Positions 11,666 to 26,135 of a stretch of 64,000 nucleotides of DNA are shown piece after piece. A program made the position numbers and the translations under genes. Every line of letters starts with the position of its first letter. The first letter of the stretch is position 1. The stretch covers positions 9,919,254-9,983,253 of the forward strand of contig JAMXBB010000010.1 in the NCBI GenBank assembly GCA_024138015.1. Reading direction: 5' to 3'. The DNA is from Lumnitzera littorea (Eukaryota; Streptophyta; Magnoliopsida; Myrtales; Combretaceae). The notes under the pieces were generated by a model, which was not told the origin of the DNA, did no database searches, and saw only the letters and a program-made list of their open reading frames with translations.

Positions 11666-14600
11666 TGGCCATCTTGTTAACATCTTTCAAAGGATTTAAG
11701 AGTAGTATTTTAGGAATTCCGGGTCTTTTGTAATTTTGATAGTTTTGTGGGACATTCATATAATCTTCTTAATCATAAGATTGTGATTATAGTCAATTAG
11801 GCGTTCCACATGATGTTTAGCCGTCTAAAGCACTCAATGTAAACCAATCACGGAGATACTTTAACATTATCCTCAATAGTGATTTATTTCATCGGCAATC
11901 ATTTGCCAATAGGTTTTCTGAGCACTTTTAACGTGGATTGTCGCATGAGCCTTCTACAAACTTCATTTGATCTCCTTGAATTCTAAGCAAAGAAAATAGA
12001 ATTATGTACAACTATTTAAAGATGGTGATTTGTGTACCTTATTTGTATTGAATTCATGTGAATGCTAAATTTATGTAAAAATTAAATGATGATCACATAT
12101 AATTACTTCGCACTATAATCCTATTTATCCATTTTGCAATCATTTATTTTATATTGTGTCTTGTGTCTGTTTCTTGTTTTCTCTTGACAACCAATTTTTC
12201 TCACTGTATTGAACTTATATTTATATTTTTGTATCGAAATTGCTAGGCCAGTAACCTATATATGGTCCGAGAGTATATGCCATAGTTGGAAAATCAACCT
12301 TAGCTTTTAATTAAACCTCAATTTCATTCCCAGGTGCCTTGATTTTTTCAATCAAAGAGTGCACGCTGTGGATAATTTTTAGCCCTACGGACCCTAGCGA
12401 GGTTCTTAATTTGTCACATTTTTTTTTTTTAAAGAACCTACCTACTTTATCCTTGAAATTTAAAAAAAAACGTACTTAAAATTTATTTATATTATTTATG
12501 GATTCACAATGCAAAGTTTAATCTTAAATAACATAAAGAACATTAAGTAAAAAAAAGGTTTTTTAGGATCCATTGATAAGGACCTCAACTTTTTGAAAGA
12601 CACCGGAACAAGGAGCTCCTAGGGTTCATGATCTTACAAGTTTTTCAAGTGCTTCCCTTTGTGTATTCTAGGAATTTTCGCCATCTCTCATATAGAGATG
12701 TTATTGGATGGTTCATTATAGGATACTTGACTCTAATTGCCCTATATGATAATATTATATAGGGTTTTGGATGGATTGTGTCTTCTCTCAAAATATTATA
12801 AGGTTTTGGGTTAAGTTTTGAAATTAAAGTGATATTGGATGAGAAAACTCAAATTCAATAAAATAAATAATTAGTGTTAGTTGATACTTTGTACATAGTA
12901 CACTACATATACTAAGTAAAAATAATAATTAATAAGATTTTAATTTTGAAAGAAAACCCTAATCACATTGGTATCTGCAAGTGCACTAGCCATAATCAAC
13001 ATCTTGGTGTCTCTTTTTCTCTCTTCTCTCTCAGCTCACATCTTAGGTCACTCTAGACTATCACACCTTCTCACTAAACACACCTCACATCTCTAGTATC
13101 TCCTCAATACTCTCTTTAACTTATCCTGTCTCAACTATCATGAGTTATGCCAATCGGCAGTAGCTCTTAAATTCTAAGACCTTTTCTTTTACCCCATCTA
13201 TTGCCATTTTAAAATAATATTAATTAATTAACGTGTGGTTGTAAATTAGCTATGTTAGTGTAGAGATCTTAGCTTTAAGTTGAGAGTTGTACAATTTATG
13301 TTGTAAGACAAACAGGTTGTGCTCTAGTTTTGATTTTGTTATATGAGATTTGCATTTTGTGTTTGATCTTTTACCTTATTGTTATTTGTCATGTAGGGGA
13401 TTATTGACTTGTTAAGAAAGGCTTTTTTTTTTCTTGTTTATTTTTATATTATGAATTTTATTAATAAGATTGTTGTTGTGATTTTGAATTAAAAAATAAC
13501 ATTAAAAGTATTGACTACAAGGCTTCACTTAATTATTTTGCATATTATTATTTTTTTTTGAAATAATGAGCTTCAAAGTGAATTTATTGGATTATGTTTT
13601 TGTTATTGTTGGGTTGAGACAAAAGAAGCAATCATGACAAAGGAAAGAACTAATTAGAAAAACTGTTTAGGTAAGAGGAAGTACATGTGGTGTAGTTAGA
13701 GATGTTCTAACTCGGCAAGGGTAGGGAGAGCTAAATGCTCTAGATTTTGAATTTAAGGAAATAGTTATTCAATGAAGTTACAAAAGATAATTTATAGGCA
13801 TGTTTGGTTGTGATTCAAAAATACCTTGCAATGGTAGGTTTAGGTGTAAGATAAGAATGCTACAGGGTTTAAGACGAGTTTTGGGAAGTCTTATAGGGCA
13901 CTAATTGGGATTTGAGTTTAATAACCTTGTCAAAAGCCTAGAATAACCCCCTCATTCACCCCTCCCCCACCCCAAAACAATCATCCATGCCAAATTCAAT
14001 TGATTTTATTACCTAATAAAATTATTACAAAATATATGAAAATCTAAACATATCTAAACATCACCAAGCTTTACATATGACTAATGTAAAATGATGGATG
14101 GGTAATACATCAATAGCTTTTTGAACGGGAAGCTTATATTGAAAATAAAGTTAATTTATACGATTGGAAGAGCATAAATTACAGGGGTTGTAATTTGATT
14201 ACTTACTAAACACTTAGAAGAATCTAAGAATGCATATGAGGTGATCCGTAGAGCAATTGTAAGATTCTCAATTTCTCAATACATTTTAATGAATAAAAGC
14301 CAATTTATTACTTGTTTATCATCTAATGTTTGTACTATGCAATAGGATGATATGAAAAAGGTTAATTGATAATGGCTTGAAAGGAAGTAAGATTGCTAAG
14401 GATGATGTAAATTCCAAAGTTAGGGGAAAAGAGAAGTTTGAAATCTAGATGCATTTAGACTTATGGTTTAGGTCTCTCTTATTGATGTTTAGGATGATAT
14501 TCCTAATCTTGCTACTAGTCATGGGAGAAACTTGGAATATTGATTATAATTCAATAAAACGTGCCAACAAATTCAATTTTTGACATCATTCATTATTAAA

Positions 14601-15989
14601 AATAGATAAAAGGAGGCACCTCAATTGGCACTTCAAAGAGCCTATCAAATTTGTATTCATAAACTAAGTCTAGGTAACAATTTGCCAATATTAAGTTCTA
14701 ATGATCGACCCTCAATACTAAGCTCTGAGCATAGGCCTCGAATGTTGAATGTTGATCATTAACCATGTAACGACTTTTTATGATGTAATGGAATAATTTA
14801 ATGAATATGTAAGTTGAAAATATATTTTCTTGAAACTATTCAGATGGGAAGAGTTTGTTATTATGATAGGCAACATTAAATTACTCTATTATGGTGTTTC
14901 ATGTGTTGATTTACACTATTTCAAAGTGCTGCACTTTGAATATTTATGAATTTCTTAGCTAAACTTAAATATTAAATAGTAATATATCACTTATCTATTT
15001 TTATCGGTATCGAGAATCTTTTATAATCTTGAAAGACATAACTTGCTATAGACAGATTGCTGCAAACAGGATAGTTCATGGTGTGGTTGCAATAACACAA
15101 GTTAGGGGAGAGACATTAGGTCTTAATTGATGTGAAGTACATATTTATGTTCCTATAAAAGGTGATAAATGTTTGATCAAATCTTATAGTTCATTAATGA
15201 CTATAGAAGATGCTTATGGTATATCAATTACTTCCGTACTATATTTGGCATGTTTTGTATTTAAGTAAAAGCGAAAATTAGGAATGAAAAAACCAATTCC
15301 TTATTATCATTATTCTAACCTTGCAACAAATGAAGACCATTTTTACTCTATAATCTATGTAAGTTGTCTGTCTCTATTATTGAAAGGAGGAGCATCAAAA
15401 TATTATTGGATATTTGGGTGTGAAAAAAAAAAAAGGAATAAAGAATGAGTAAGAAGTACTATTGGTACTCCTTCACATGCATGGTCATGTGTTATTGTCA
15501 TTTCTTTGCTTTTTGTTGGTACTATTGATAATGACTACATCTTTGTTGCTGTTTGATCCTCTGTGCATAAATTCTTAAAAAATGGAGATAACATTATGAG
15601 GAATTTATGGTATTAGAAACTTGTTTCTAGAAAAAGAAAAAAGGTATGACATTGATATGTAGAGATATATCATTTTCTCAATTATCAATTAATGTTGCTG
15701 AAATTGTTTTAGTGCGTGGTGATTGTTATATTAATAGTCTATTTAGTTAAAAAGAAAAGATGATTATATTCTAAAATCATCTTATAGGAGGATTGTAGAA
15801 GTTGATGTTTATTATCAATTAACCTTTATACTTTAGTTTTCAGTTTTCATGAGTAGATGATGTGATAATCAATAGATTTATAATTAGAAGAGAACTTACT
15901 GTAAATTAAATATGTTATATGATTAAAGTTATTTGAGATATATGTCCATCTTTTGTTGATGCTACGTATGTGTTGTTAAAGTATGAGGA
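11666..15989. other. Long AT-rich intergenic stretch, no gene seen
   Basis: I looked for domains, tRNA-like boxes and paired terminal repeats and found nothing I can support. There are pyrimidine-rich patches (13000-13140), CCCC-rich patches (about 13945-13970) and simple poly(A/T) tracts. It probably consists of old transposon debris. Confidence 0.5.
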
Positions 15990-16652
15990 TGTTTGACTAA
16001 AAATGTGGACTTTTAATTAAATATGTATGCATCATAAGAAGAATACGTAAGTCCCACAATTAGGTATTCAAGGTTTGGTTAGTAAAATTTAGGGCAATTG
16101 GGTAAATTGTCTAATTGAATCGAAATTTTATGACAAAATTAGGAATATTAGTAAAAGTGATATGATGAGTTTAGATTTAGGAAAATAAATAATGAAATAA
16201 TTAATTATTATAATATTGAATTATATGTATATTACCTGTTATTTATTGAAAATGCATAAAACGAGTTTCAATAATTAACGAATTAATAGAGATAAATTAT
16301 ATGTATACTAAAAATCATAAAATAACTTAAATAATATTTAATAGTATTTATTTATACCATATATATATTTACGTGTAGGTAAAAATACACAAAATTATTT
16401 AAAATACAAAAAATATGTTAAAATAATACTAATTGAATTAAAGAAAATTCATAAAAATTAAGGAAAAATAAAGAAAAATTCAAGGAAAGTGTAGAATGGT
16501 CTAAAAATAGGCATGGCATGCTGAGATTTAAAGAAGAAAAATTAACTAATAATAACAAGCTATTTAGAAAGTGGAAAAGAAAAAGAAAAGGGACACTTGG
16601 AATCATAAAATTTAAGGTAAAACCCTAAACTATACCAAAAATTAGAAAAATA

Positions 16653-16663
16653 GTATATAAATG
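16653..16663 (+). promoter_or_regulatory. TATA-like box of family 1 LTR copy A
   Basis: GTATATAAATG lies about 30 bp before a comparatively GC-rich segment (16680-16800). Copy B has TGTATAAATAAGG in the equivalent place on the minus strand (32769-32779). The shared position in two diverged copies supports a former LTR promoter. Confidence 0.5.
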
Positions 16664-18756
16664 AAGCTTATAAGGAGAAACCATGTTCAATGACCACCTA
16701 GGGAGAGACAACCACCACTACTAGATAGCATCCCCACCGCCTAGGGCTGTTGACATAGTGGTAGCCACTGCTGGTGGCTGGAGACCCATTGAACAATGGG
16801 TCCAAGTTTCCTTTCTAATTTTATTTAATTTATTAAAAGCATTGAATATATTTGAAAAATTATAAAATTTGGTATTCTCAGGTATTTTTGTATATTTAGA
16901 TTTAGTGAAAAATTTCATTTTAATAAAATTAAGTCTTGTGATATATAGTGCTCAAGAAACTTCTAAATCTAAGCTAGTTTTTTATATTGAAATAAATGAT
17001 TTTAATAGTATAGTCTTGACCTCAAAATTTTTATGTAAAATATTTGGGATATATATATTAGTGCTATGTAGAGTTTTTTTGAAAATTTATTTTCTAAAAT
17101 TTTATTTAATTTTAAGGCTCTAAAATCATGCATAAAAGGCAATATTTGGGCTTAATTTTGTAATTTAATGTTAGTTTGGTGAAAATTTTGATTTAGTATG
17201 TAATTAGGTGTTTTAAGATGTTAATTGATGATGTAGTATGATATTAATTGTATTTGCAGTGTTAGAAGTATGTATTATGTGATGAATAATGGGTAAAATG
17301 ATATAATTAAGCTAATTTTGTGATTTGATAATTAATTAGGTATAAATTTTGATTTAGAGAATACTTAAGCATTTTAATACATTATTGGTGGTGAAAGATG
17401 ATATGTGTAGTTTTAGAAGTGTTAGATAAATGATATAAGTGTATAATATGTAATAAAACATAATATGTTTATATAAAAATTAAATTGGTAGAAAATGTTA
17501 GGTAAAAATTTATGGTATTATAATATTAGGAGTATGATAAGAATATGATTTGGATTATGAATTTAGGAAATTATGTGAAAATATAGGTTATTCTTACATT
17601 CGTAGTTAAATTAGGAATATAGTATACCATATTGATTGAAATATTGATTAAAAGCTAAAACGGAGATTTAAGATACATAAGTATAGTCAGATAGATTTTA
17701 CATATTAGTTTGGGAGGAGCTCTTAAGGTTCACAATTAAAAACATTAATCAGAAGCTAAAGCAAAACTTGATTTAGAAACTGTTTCAAAAATTGAATTAG
17801 AAATTAATTGAGAACTAGTTTGGTTATAAAAGATATAGAATTTGAATAATTGAGTAAAATTATAATCTTAAACTAAAAACCAATGATTTAAAGCTTATAT
17901 GTATATATATACATGTGTATAAGTGGTTACGTTATAATGTAGATCAACATAGATCAGAATCTAATTCAAAGCAAAATCAAAATTAGGATTAAATAAGTAT
18001 ATTAGATAGTAAGTCAAAAACCTAAACGAAAGATTGCACTCATCAAATAAATTGTAAGAAAAAAAGTTAAAAAGCATTTAATAGACTTCCAAATAAAGAG
18101 TAATAAAAAGAAAAAAGGTAAACTAAAACTTAATTCAAAAGCTGAAATCGTCATTGAAACAAGAAGTAAATTCGAAACCTGATTGAATAAGAGAAGTAAT
18201 TCTAAGAGACTTAAATCTAAATCACTAAATATAAGAAGACCATAAATTAAAGATAATCATAATCTAAATTACAAAGTAAAATTTATCTGTAGTAGTAGTT
18301 ATGTGGAAACTAAAACAATATTTGTATTATAGGGATTATTAGCAATGGTTCGTACGAGTTGCACATTGACTGAGCAAGCAGAAAGTCTAAGTAAGTTGAT
18401 ATCGATTCTTTATTGTATTTTGGAGCATTGTTTTATAGTATTAGGATGCTTGAGATTATACTTGGTTATATTTATTAGATAGTTGACCGTGTGCATGTTT
18501 GTAGGTTTGATGGTATGATTTTTGTTTGATGTTCTATAATGAAATTTGTGTGAAATGATTGAATACCTTAAACTAGACCTAACTAAATATATGTCTTGTA
18601 AGTTTAAACGGATTTGCATAGCAATTCATTAAGGGAAACGTTTAGAGTTCTCAAGCTAACCATCGATCTCTTTGAATGGGATAATGTTAGATAACATAAT
18701 GGGTCTCTTCTTCCACTTTAGTCGAATTAAATTACAGGAGAAGAGGTTGTGGCAAT

Positions 18757-21490
18757 TGTTGAGTCCTATTTTGATTTTCCTTAACTTAATCTATATTAAG
18801 TTTAACCCATTTGATATAAATTACTCGATATAAAATTAAGAAAAAAGGAAAAGTGTTTTCTTTAAAAACATTAAATTGGAGTCACTAATTAGTTAAACTA
18901 GTAAAAAATAAAATTATAGTTTTTCGAGTAGGAAATCTTAATTTAACTACTAATCTATAGATTTTCTAAAAAAATTATTTTTCAGAAAATTAACCAGAAA
19001 AACTGAATTCGAAAATTAATCTATTAAGACCAAGTTAATATGTAGAAATTAAAACAAACTAACTAATGGGCCTTTATTTTATAATTTTTCTAAAGATATC
19101 AAAATATACAAAAATGCACAAAATGCAATAAAAATGAATTTTTAATACGAAATTTTCAAAAAAAAAATTTTTTTATATAGTTGGCCTAAAGGTATCTATA
19201 TACCCGTTAGTTGGAATCAAGCTAACGTAATTCTTTTTTTTTTAAAAAAATTAAGTGGGTTAATTCTTTTTAATTTGAAAATTGAGTCAAGTTTACGTTT
19301 TTTCAACCAATTTATTTTTATTAAAAAAAATATTAAAAGAACCTAATTTTTATTCTCAATTAAAAATAAAAACCTAAACACTTAATTTAAAAAAAAAACT
19401 CCAAGTTAGTATTTTTTATTTTTGGAAAAACTGACTATGTGGCAAAACTTTTTTTAAAAAAAACCCCTAAAGCACCCAAATGGGAGGAATAAATAAATAA
19501 ATAAATAAAAGATGCAAGTTTTATAAAAACATGCTAATATGCAATTATTATGGAAAATCTACCGTTTTATGAAAAAGATGCGATTACTATTGAATATGCC
19601 TAACCATGGAAAAAATGTTTGAATTATAAAAAAGATGCTTGAACTATAGAAAAGATGTCTAAGTAATCTATAAGATCTTTAACTATAAAAAAGATATTTA
19701 AACTATAAAAAAGATACTTTAATTATGGAAAGAATGTCTAAACTATAGAAAAGATACTTAATTATGGAAAACAAGCCTAAACTATGGAAAATATACTAAT
19801 TAAAGATTTTTATTTTGTGAAAACTAAATAAGTGAGAAAACAAATTTTTTTTTTTGAAAAATCCCTAAATGCCTAAAAAGGTAAATTTTATGAGAACTTA
19901 CTAAAATGTGAAATTTTCATGCAAATGTAAAATTTATAAAAAATGCAATATCTATGCAAAAATATTTTTTTATTATTTAAAAAAATGAAGACGTGTTAAA
20001 AATCAACTAATCAGAATTAATACTTAGACCTTAAAAAAAAACTATGTTAATACTTATTTAAGGTAAATAAATAATCTAAATTATGAAACTTTGTAAAAAT
20101 TAATACTACATGTTAAAATTACAAAATATTAATGAAGCTAACAATAACTAGAAAAGAAGAAGCTAAAACTAAGTACCTGTATTAAAAAAAATGAAGTTAG
20201 TAAAAATAAATTTATAAAAAGGACTAACAATACTAAACTAATTAAAACAACTAAATAATCATAATAATAATAATCATAAAAAAAACCAAAGGAGAAAGGA
20301 ATCCGAAACTATCTAACTAGCTGGGTTGGATTGGAGCTTATGCATGGATTGGATTCGAGTCTTGGAGAATTTAGGTCAAGTCTTTTCCTCTTCGATAGTA
20401 GTGCTCAAACCAACTTCCCATATAATGTTTTAGATATCGAATCAAATGGGAATTTTGACTTTTGTGTGAAAGTGATTGGTAAAACTAATTTTAGTACCAG
20501 CGCTGTAGTGTTTAGTGGTGATATGGCAGTGTTTGAAGAATGAGTTGGCGGTGGTGGTGCTTTGTATTGTGGTTGCAAGAGGGTCTAGCGTCAGAGATTG
20601 GTTACAAAAGTGTAGCTAGCGTTGAGTGTTCGTGTTAGGAGATGTGTTGTGACATGTGTAGGGATGGTGTGTATGCGATTGTGTGGGGTCGTGTGTATGT
20701 GACGATATAGTGATTATGTGAGTGGGTGTGGCCTCGTAAGTATTTGGATGTGTAGGCAGTGTGTAGATTCGTGATCAGTGTGAATGGTGTAGTGTATTGG
20801 CATGTGATTAGCGGTGTGGATAGGACGGTAGAGTGTGTGAATGTGTAGTGTGAAGATGTGAATATGAGAATGCGATCATGTGTAAGAGATTGTGAAAAGA
20901 TAGATGTGTAGTAATTGTGTTTGTGGAGTTTTCATATATGAAAAACTTAAAATTTTTACAACAAAAAACAACTATTTATAAGCCACACACTTGAATCTTT
21001 TGGATCTTTTCTTATATAGATTTAATCTTAACAGATTCAATATTGATAAAATACAATGATACTCAATTTGGATCTATTAAATTCATTGAAGATTTAATCT
21101 AGTTTATAGAAACTCTATATCAATTTGAGCTTTCTATCTTGGGCCAATTTAGTCCATTTTAATTTAGCCCAACATACATACTAACCTATTTAATAAATCT
21201 TAAGTTTATTTTAGCCCAAAATAAGTTAGATAAAAATTTGCTTTATATTAGACTGGACTAAAAAATATTTTAATGAAACCCGACTATTTAAGACTCGGAA
21301 TTTATTAAATTGAACGTATATCTTCAACTATTATCCGATTCGACCCTGTTCGATTCGATTCAACCCAACTTGATACTTTTTTTTTATTTTTCTTTCAATT
21401 TTTTCTTTTTTTTAATATTTTTTTTAACTTGGCCCAATAAAAAAAGAATTATAAGGGTGGAAAAAATGAGGTATTTATAATAAGGATGAA
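18757..21490 (-). mobile_element. Nested LTR-type repeat, family 2 (minus strand)
   Basis: It interrupts family 1 copy A. Copy B reads continuously from the sequence matching A at 18700-18756 to the sequence matching A from about 21490 on. The insert starts TGTTGAGTCC, the inverse of the family 2 terminus at 3882 (GGTGTCTACA). It contains a GGAGTCAC motif at 18875, AT-rich sequence, then a G-rich block (20310-20950) that is the inverse of the C-rich block at 1880-2740. The right end is placed only by alignment with copy B. Open frames such as 20331-20543 fall in the G-rich block and show no domain. Confidence 0.55.
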
Positions 21491-22439
21491 GTTAATGGTT
21501 TGAAGATAATCGCGGGAGAAGTGGTGTCTTCATTGCGCAAGCTTGGGTTTGGTCATGAGCTATTGATATGTGTGCTAAACTCTTGAATCGAATTAGAGTG
21601 AGTGTAATTTCTCTAATTTCACGACGAACTGAATAATGTCATATGATAACATTTACTTGTATATTTATTGCATCTAACTAATTTGGTCGATAACCTTATT
21701 TGTTTTTTATGTATAGTTTTAAGTCTCCGTCCCAACTTACTGAACAGTTGATTGTTTACATCCCTATAAATGTTATTGTAAGAGCTAGTTAAGAAGTGGC
21801 TTAAAATTACTTTAAAGCTACAAATTGCTGGATTTTGGAGAGTGAAGATATAAAATCGAGGATCGATCACACTATTGAAGTTTGGGCCTTAACTTTAAGT
21901 CTTTTATATCAATTTATGTATTACTTAAGTGAAGTAAGATTAGGTTACTGAATTTTGGAAACATTACTTGAGATATTTAAATATTAGTACGTATTTTTCA
22001 TATTTTCGTAAATAAATAACATGTTTAATTTATGAATTATTTACTTCAAAGTGAGTTAGTCGTTAACGCTTTGTGCAAATCAGATATAAGATAGCAGCTA
22101 TAATGTCAACTTTTGTTCTAAAATGGTTTACACGACAGGACTGTAACAACTTTATCATTTTGTAGCGTAACAGGATAAACGATTGGAATTACTATTAATA
22201 TGAATAAATCACTAACTTTTTATTTTTGAAGAATTTTCGGATGTTGAACTTTTAAGAATTGGTTTATGATGTGCAATGTTATTAGTCATTTTGTTAATCA
22301 CAATCTCATGATAATTGGATCAAACTCCCAGACTATATGTTAATGATTTCTAAGTTTATTTTTATGATATTGAATATTTTTGTTAATTCCTCATGTTCAT
22401 TTGGGTTATCTAATAATTTGCTATTATTTTACTTGTTAA

Positions 22440-22860
22440 AACTGCCCTTTAATTTCTCAAGGTGGCTATTGGTGCCCTTATACTATAGAAGCCTTTACAA
22501 ATGAATACATGTTGCTTATAAATTTGCATATTGCTCATTTAAAGTTTTTAAATCGTCTATTGGTATCTTTACAAAATACTATATACCTTAGTAATTTTTT
22601 TTTAATGTTAATCTTTATGAGTTTTTAGGGTGACTACTAGTATTCTTAAAACTATAGCATATATATATATATAACCTTTTATAGTGGCTTTTACTTTGCT
22701 TCTTGTGGCAAGAGTTATTAAGGTAGCTATTTATGTCCTTAAAATTAAATATTTTTGTCATTGATGGGATAGGCCTTCTAAGGAAGCCTTTATTATCCTC
22801 ATACATAGTTCTTGCAATAGGATCTATTAGGACGCCAAAAGTTACCCTTAAAAGTTATTG
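22440..22860 (+). repeat. Degenerate tandem or spaced repeat
   Basis: Six diverged blocks share the pattern AAGGTRGCTATT, then GTCCTTA, then A/T-rich sequence. They begin near 22457, 22550, 22626, 22718, 22772 and 22829 with spacing of 54-93 bp. The blocks are too diverged for a firm unit length. A self dot plot is needed to confirm. Confidence 0.35.
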
Positions 22861-23847
22861 TGATGGTTGCATATAAGACGCTCTAAATATCTACTATAAG
22901 AACATGGCTGCCCTATTAAGTCTCATATTAAGGTAGTTTTAGCTACCTTGACAGCATGAATCTAGTGTGGTGACGTTAATATAAATGATTTTAAAAATTC
23001 ACTTGAAATATAAAGGACTTGATTGAATTTTGACATAAATGCAGACGACTTCAAAGATATTTTTTCCAAATAGTAGTATTAGAGCAAGATTGGTGCATGG
23101 ATATAGCATTTAGTGTTTTTCACAAGGTTTCCATAGTACTGTAGAGATGATAGAAAAGCATATATTTGGAAGTTTGGTGGATGCATAAATTTTGTTATGC
23201 AATGAATGAGAATATGTAAGGCTTAGGTGCAACTAAGCTTTAAGAAATCATTATATAAGTTACTAAAGTCTAAGAAAGGCAATGATTAGATAGATTCTAA
23301 TGAAAAGGCCGGTGGCAATAATCCAACTAAGCTTAACTAACAGTATTCTAAGGAGATAATGGTAGTTGGCATGATGGGTTTGTATTTCAAATGACACTAA
23401 AGATGACTTGACCTTGATGATATCACTTGGTGTATAGGTTTGGTCTTGGATTCATTAGCATTAAGAAATTCAAATGATGCATTAGTAGTATCACTGATTT
23501 AGTTAAAGAGATAATGGCTAATCAAAGTGGAGAAGAACTTTGATCTGAAATTAAGTTGGCTTGATATTATTTTAAAACCTAACTCCTTTATGTCATGAGG
23601 CTCATAAATCTTACATGATCTTATCAATTTCTGATCCATTCTAATACGTTTTTCATCATTTTTTTCAAAAATCTTGAACATGACTAATTGACGGTTGAAG
23701 ACAATTAATACAATCAAATTTCATCAATAGTCATTAATTAAAGACATTGACATGAATTAAGAACAGGGTGGGTCAAGGTTTTGAAAATGCTAAACTCAAC
23801 AATGTTCTTATTAAATATTACCCATGAATCCTTATTAGGGCTATAAA

Positions 23848-23862
23848 TAGGAGGTCTTAGAG
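23848..23862 (+). promoter_or_regulatory. Isolated strong TATA-box-like sequence
   Basis: GGGCTATAAATAGGAGG is a near-ideal plant TATA box, followed about 35 bp later by a possible start region. No coding sequence follows, so it may belong to a decayed LTR promoter rather than a gene. Confidence 0.3.
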
Positions 23863-24879
23863 AGTTTGAAACAACTAAGGACTACGACTAGCAACCCGTT
23901 AATTGGTTCAAATTCTTACTTCCTCTCCTTAAGGTTTAATTGAAAATCCATCTTTTTCTCCCTAAGAATCCTACAAGAAAAAGAGGCTATTTATAGTAAG
24001 CCTCTTAAGGTAACAAAGGCAAATGGTACACTACAAAAGTAGAAACATCTTAAAACTATCCTAAGACTTTACTAATAGGGTAAATTTTACACGGTACAAA
24101 AAGAATATAGTACATGTACATAAAAAGAAGGGGATACATATCATGAGCTTACTAGCATTGTACCTTGCATAGAGCCTATATGGAATAGTGGTTGTAAACC
24201 AGGTTGTTTGAGCTAATATAAGTTGGAATGGTGGAAAGCAAGTTGGCCAAAATGTGGGCATTGGTGGTATTTCTAGAGCATAGGTCAAGTTATTTGAGGT
24301 ACTAGTTGGGCTATTGTAGAGGTTGACAGGAAGCTCTAAGAGAGGTTTAATGGCTTGAACAAGTACATAAAGGTCAAATTGAGTTTGCGAACTAGTGTAA
24401 GAGTTCAAGCACTCGAATTCTTCCTTAGAGGGTTGTTGGTATAATATTTGTTTGGTTAAACTCTAGAGTCCTAAAAGTCTTGCTTAGGTTAAGAACTCAG
24501 AGGTTGGACCTCAAGTTATGGAGGTCAAGGCCTCATCATTAAATGTAAATTGAAGTGACAAAATTGAAATAAATCCATGTAGTTAAATATTAAAAAAAAA
24601 AACACAAAATTAAAACTCACTATATACAAAATCCATCATATTAAATCACATGTGTCGACATGTTGTTGGTTTCCAATGATGATTAGGTTAACGATTACTA
24701 ATGAAAAATAATTAGATAGTAATAGTAACAATTAAATTTCTAATTTGTTTTGTAATTTGATAACTCGAAACTTAAATTGTAAAGTTGCAAATGTATAAAA
24801 CTGAGTTGTGATCACAACATTGTCCCCTAGAACCAATATATCATTTTTCCACATCTTTTATCTACTTCAAGACTTGAAC

Positions 24880-25870
24880 TGACTTGAAAATCCTGCAAGA
24901 CCTATAGATCGACTTGGATTTGAGCTGCATTTTTCCTCCCTTTTTTTAAAAGTATTTTCTTCCTTTTATATTTTATTTTTTCTCTTAGGTTTCATGAATA
25001 AATGACTTTAAAAAATAATTTTTGTTTTTTAGTCTTCAAGATTTTAGTTAATGTTCCAAAATTAGAGTTTTCACAAGAAATTAACTAATAAATAAATTGG
25101 GCATCTTTTTACATAAATAAATAAATAAATGATGAAAACCTGCTGCAGCTATCAAGTTGCCCTGGTGTATATCACTACCCAACATTCATCGGTTTTGTCC
25201 ACAGAATTTTTATTTTGGAAAACACTAAAAAATACAAAATATAAACAAATGAAAGGCAACTCAAAAATGGAGTTTTCAAATAAAAAAATAGTTTGGTAAA
25301 AAAATAGTAAAAAATAAAAAGTAGCAAGAATTTAATCGAAACTGGTTTTCAAAAAAAAAAAAAAAAAAAACACTACTCAAGGTTTTTTCTAAAAAAGAGG
25401 AAACGTGATGGCTTGTTCTGGAAACGCAAGTACCCAGTCATCATTTGAAGGCGGCTCGAAAAGCAAAAAAATGTTCCCCTAAAAATAAAAAGAAATTCAA
25501 TTTTTCTTTTTCCCCCTAGAAATAAATTTTGTCGTACAGAAAATGGTGAAGTTAATTCAGTTTTATTCTCCCCTTCGGACCCTTCATTTAGAAAACCTTG
25601 ATTGTAGCATTAATGGCTTTAAAGTTTAATGTCTCTAAACTCAAAATGTTAAATTGGTCTACTTATTCGACTTTAGCCTTTTAATATTTTTAACTCCTAT
25701 CTAGGTGACTCCAAAAGTATTTTTAAGAAAGTTTTTTCTTAAAAAAATGTAATTCCTTAATTTTATCACATAGCTTATATTAAGTGGTTGGGTCAATTAT
25801 AACTAAAAATTAAGGGAAAAGCAAAATTTCAACTTGATGCTCCTGTCATACGATAACTACACGTTTTTTT
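24880..25870 (+). mobile_element. LTR-like relic related in layout to family 2
   Basis: The patch has a GGTGACTCC motif at 25705, poly(A/T) runs, and AATAAATAAATA at 25118-25132. These parts are also seen in the family 2 copies at 3540-3882 and 18757-19510. No clean end or target duplication is visible. The similarity is one of layout and short words only. Confidence 0.3.
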
Positions 25871-26135
25871 TTTTTTTCCCTTTTTGAGTATTTTATCTTA
25901 GATTTTCTCCTGCGTGGGTAATGATATCCTATAAGTTCATCTACATATTCATCGAAAAACATTACTCTATTGAGATAGGACTCGTTTTACTGAAATGGGT
26001 CCTTTGTTGCAAATGAAATTGTCCTTTAAATTCTAGTGGTATTTCATAAATTGAAGTTATTTGATGGTCAAAGGTTGTAATCATTGAATTACTTCCTTCC
26101 AATGAGCAAATGGTAAGAGGTGAGCACATCGGTCA

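Larger units (their letters stand above)
15990..22172 (+). mobile_element. Large LTR-type repeat, family 1 copy A (interrupted)
   Basis: This copy matches, in opposite orientation, the 30579-33487 insertion at many points in the same order. Examples are TTAGGAATATTAGTAAAAGT near 16140, ATGTATACTAAAAATCATAA near 16301, AGTAAGTTGAT near 18391, the 18700-18756 block, GCGCAAGCTTGGGTTTGGT near 21535, and the last 130 bases ending GCGTAACA at 22172. The likely start is TGTTTGAC at 15990. A TATA-like GTATATAAATG at 16653 sits where copy B also has one. There is no coding domain, so it looks like a solo LTR. Removing the nested family 2 insertion (about 18757-21490) leaves about 3.4 kb. Target duplication is unclear (AGGAT is offset by one base). 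Confidence 0.7.
22173..26130. other. Intergenic repeat-rich sequence, no gene seen
   Basis: This is the AT-rich interval between family 1 copy A and the minus-strand LTR element. It includes a degenerate tandem repeat, an isolated strong TATA-like word and an LTR-like patch, each listed separately. A 115-codon minus-strand frame at 24061-24408 has no domain I recognise. Confidence 0.5.

Noticed and set aside
24061..24408. 115-codon minus-strand frame
   Set aside because: Composition is Thr/Pro/Phe-biased, with no recognisable motif, signal sequence or splice-supported extension.
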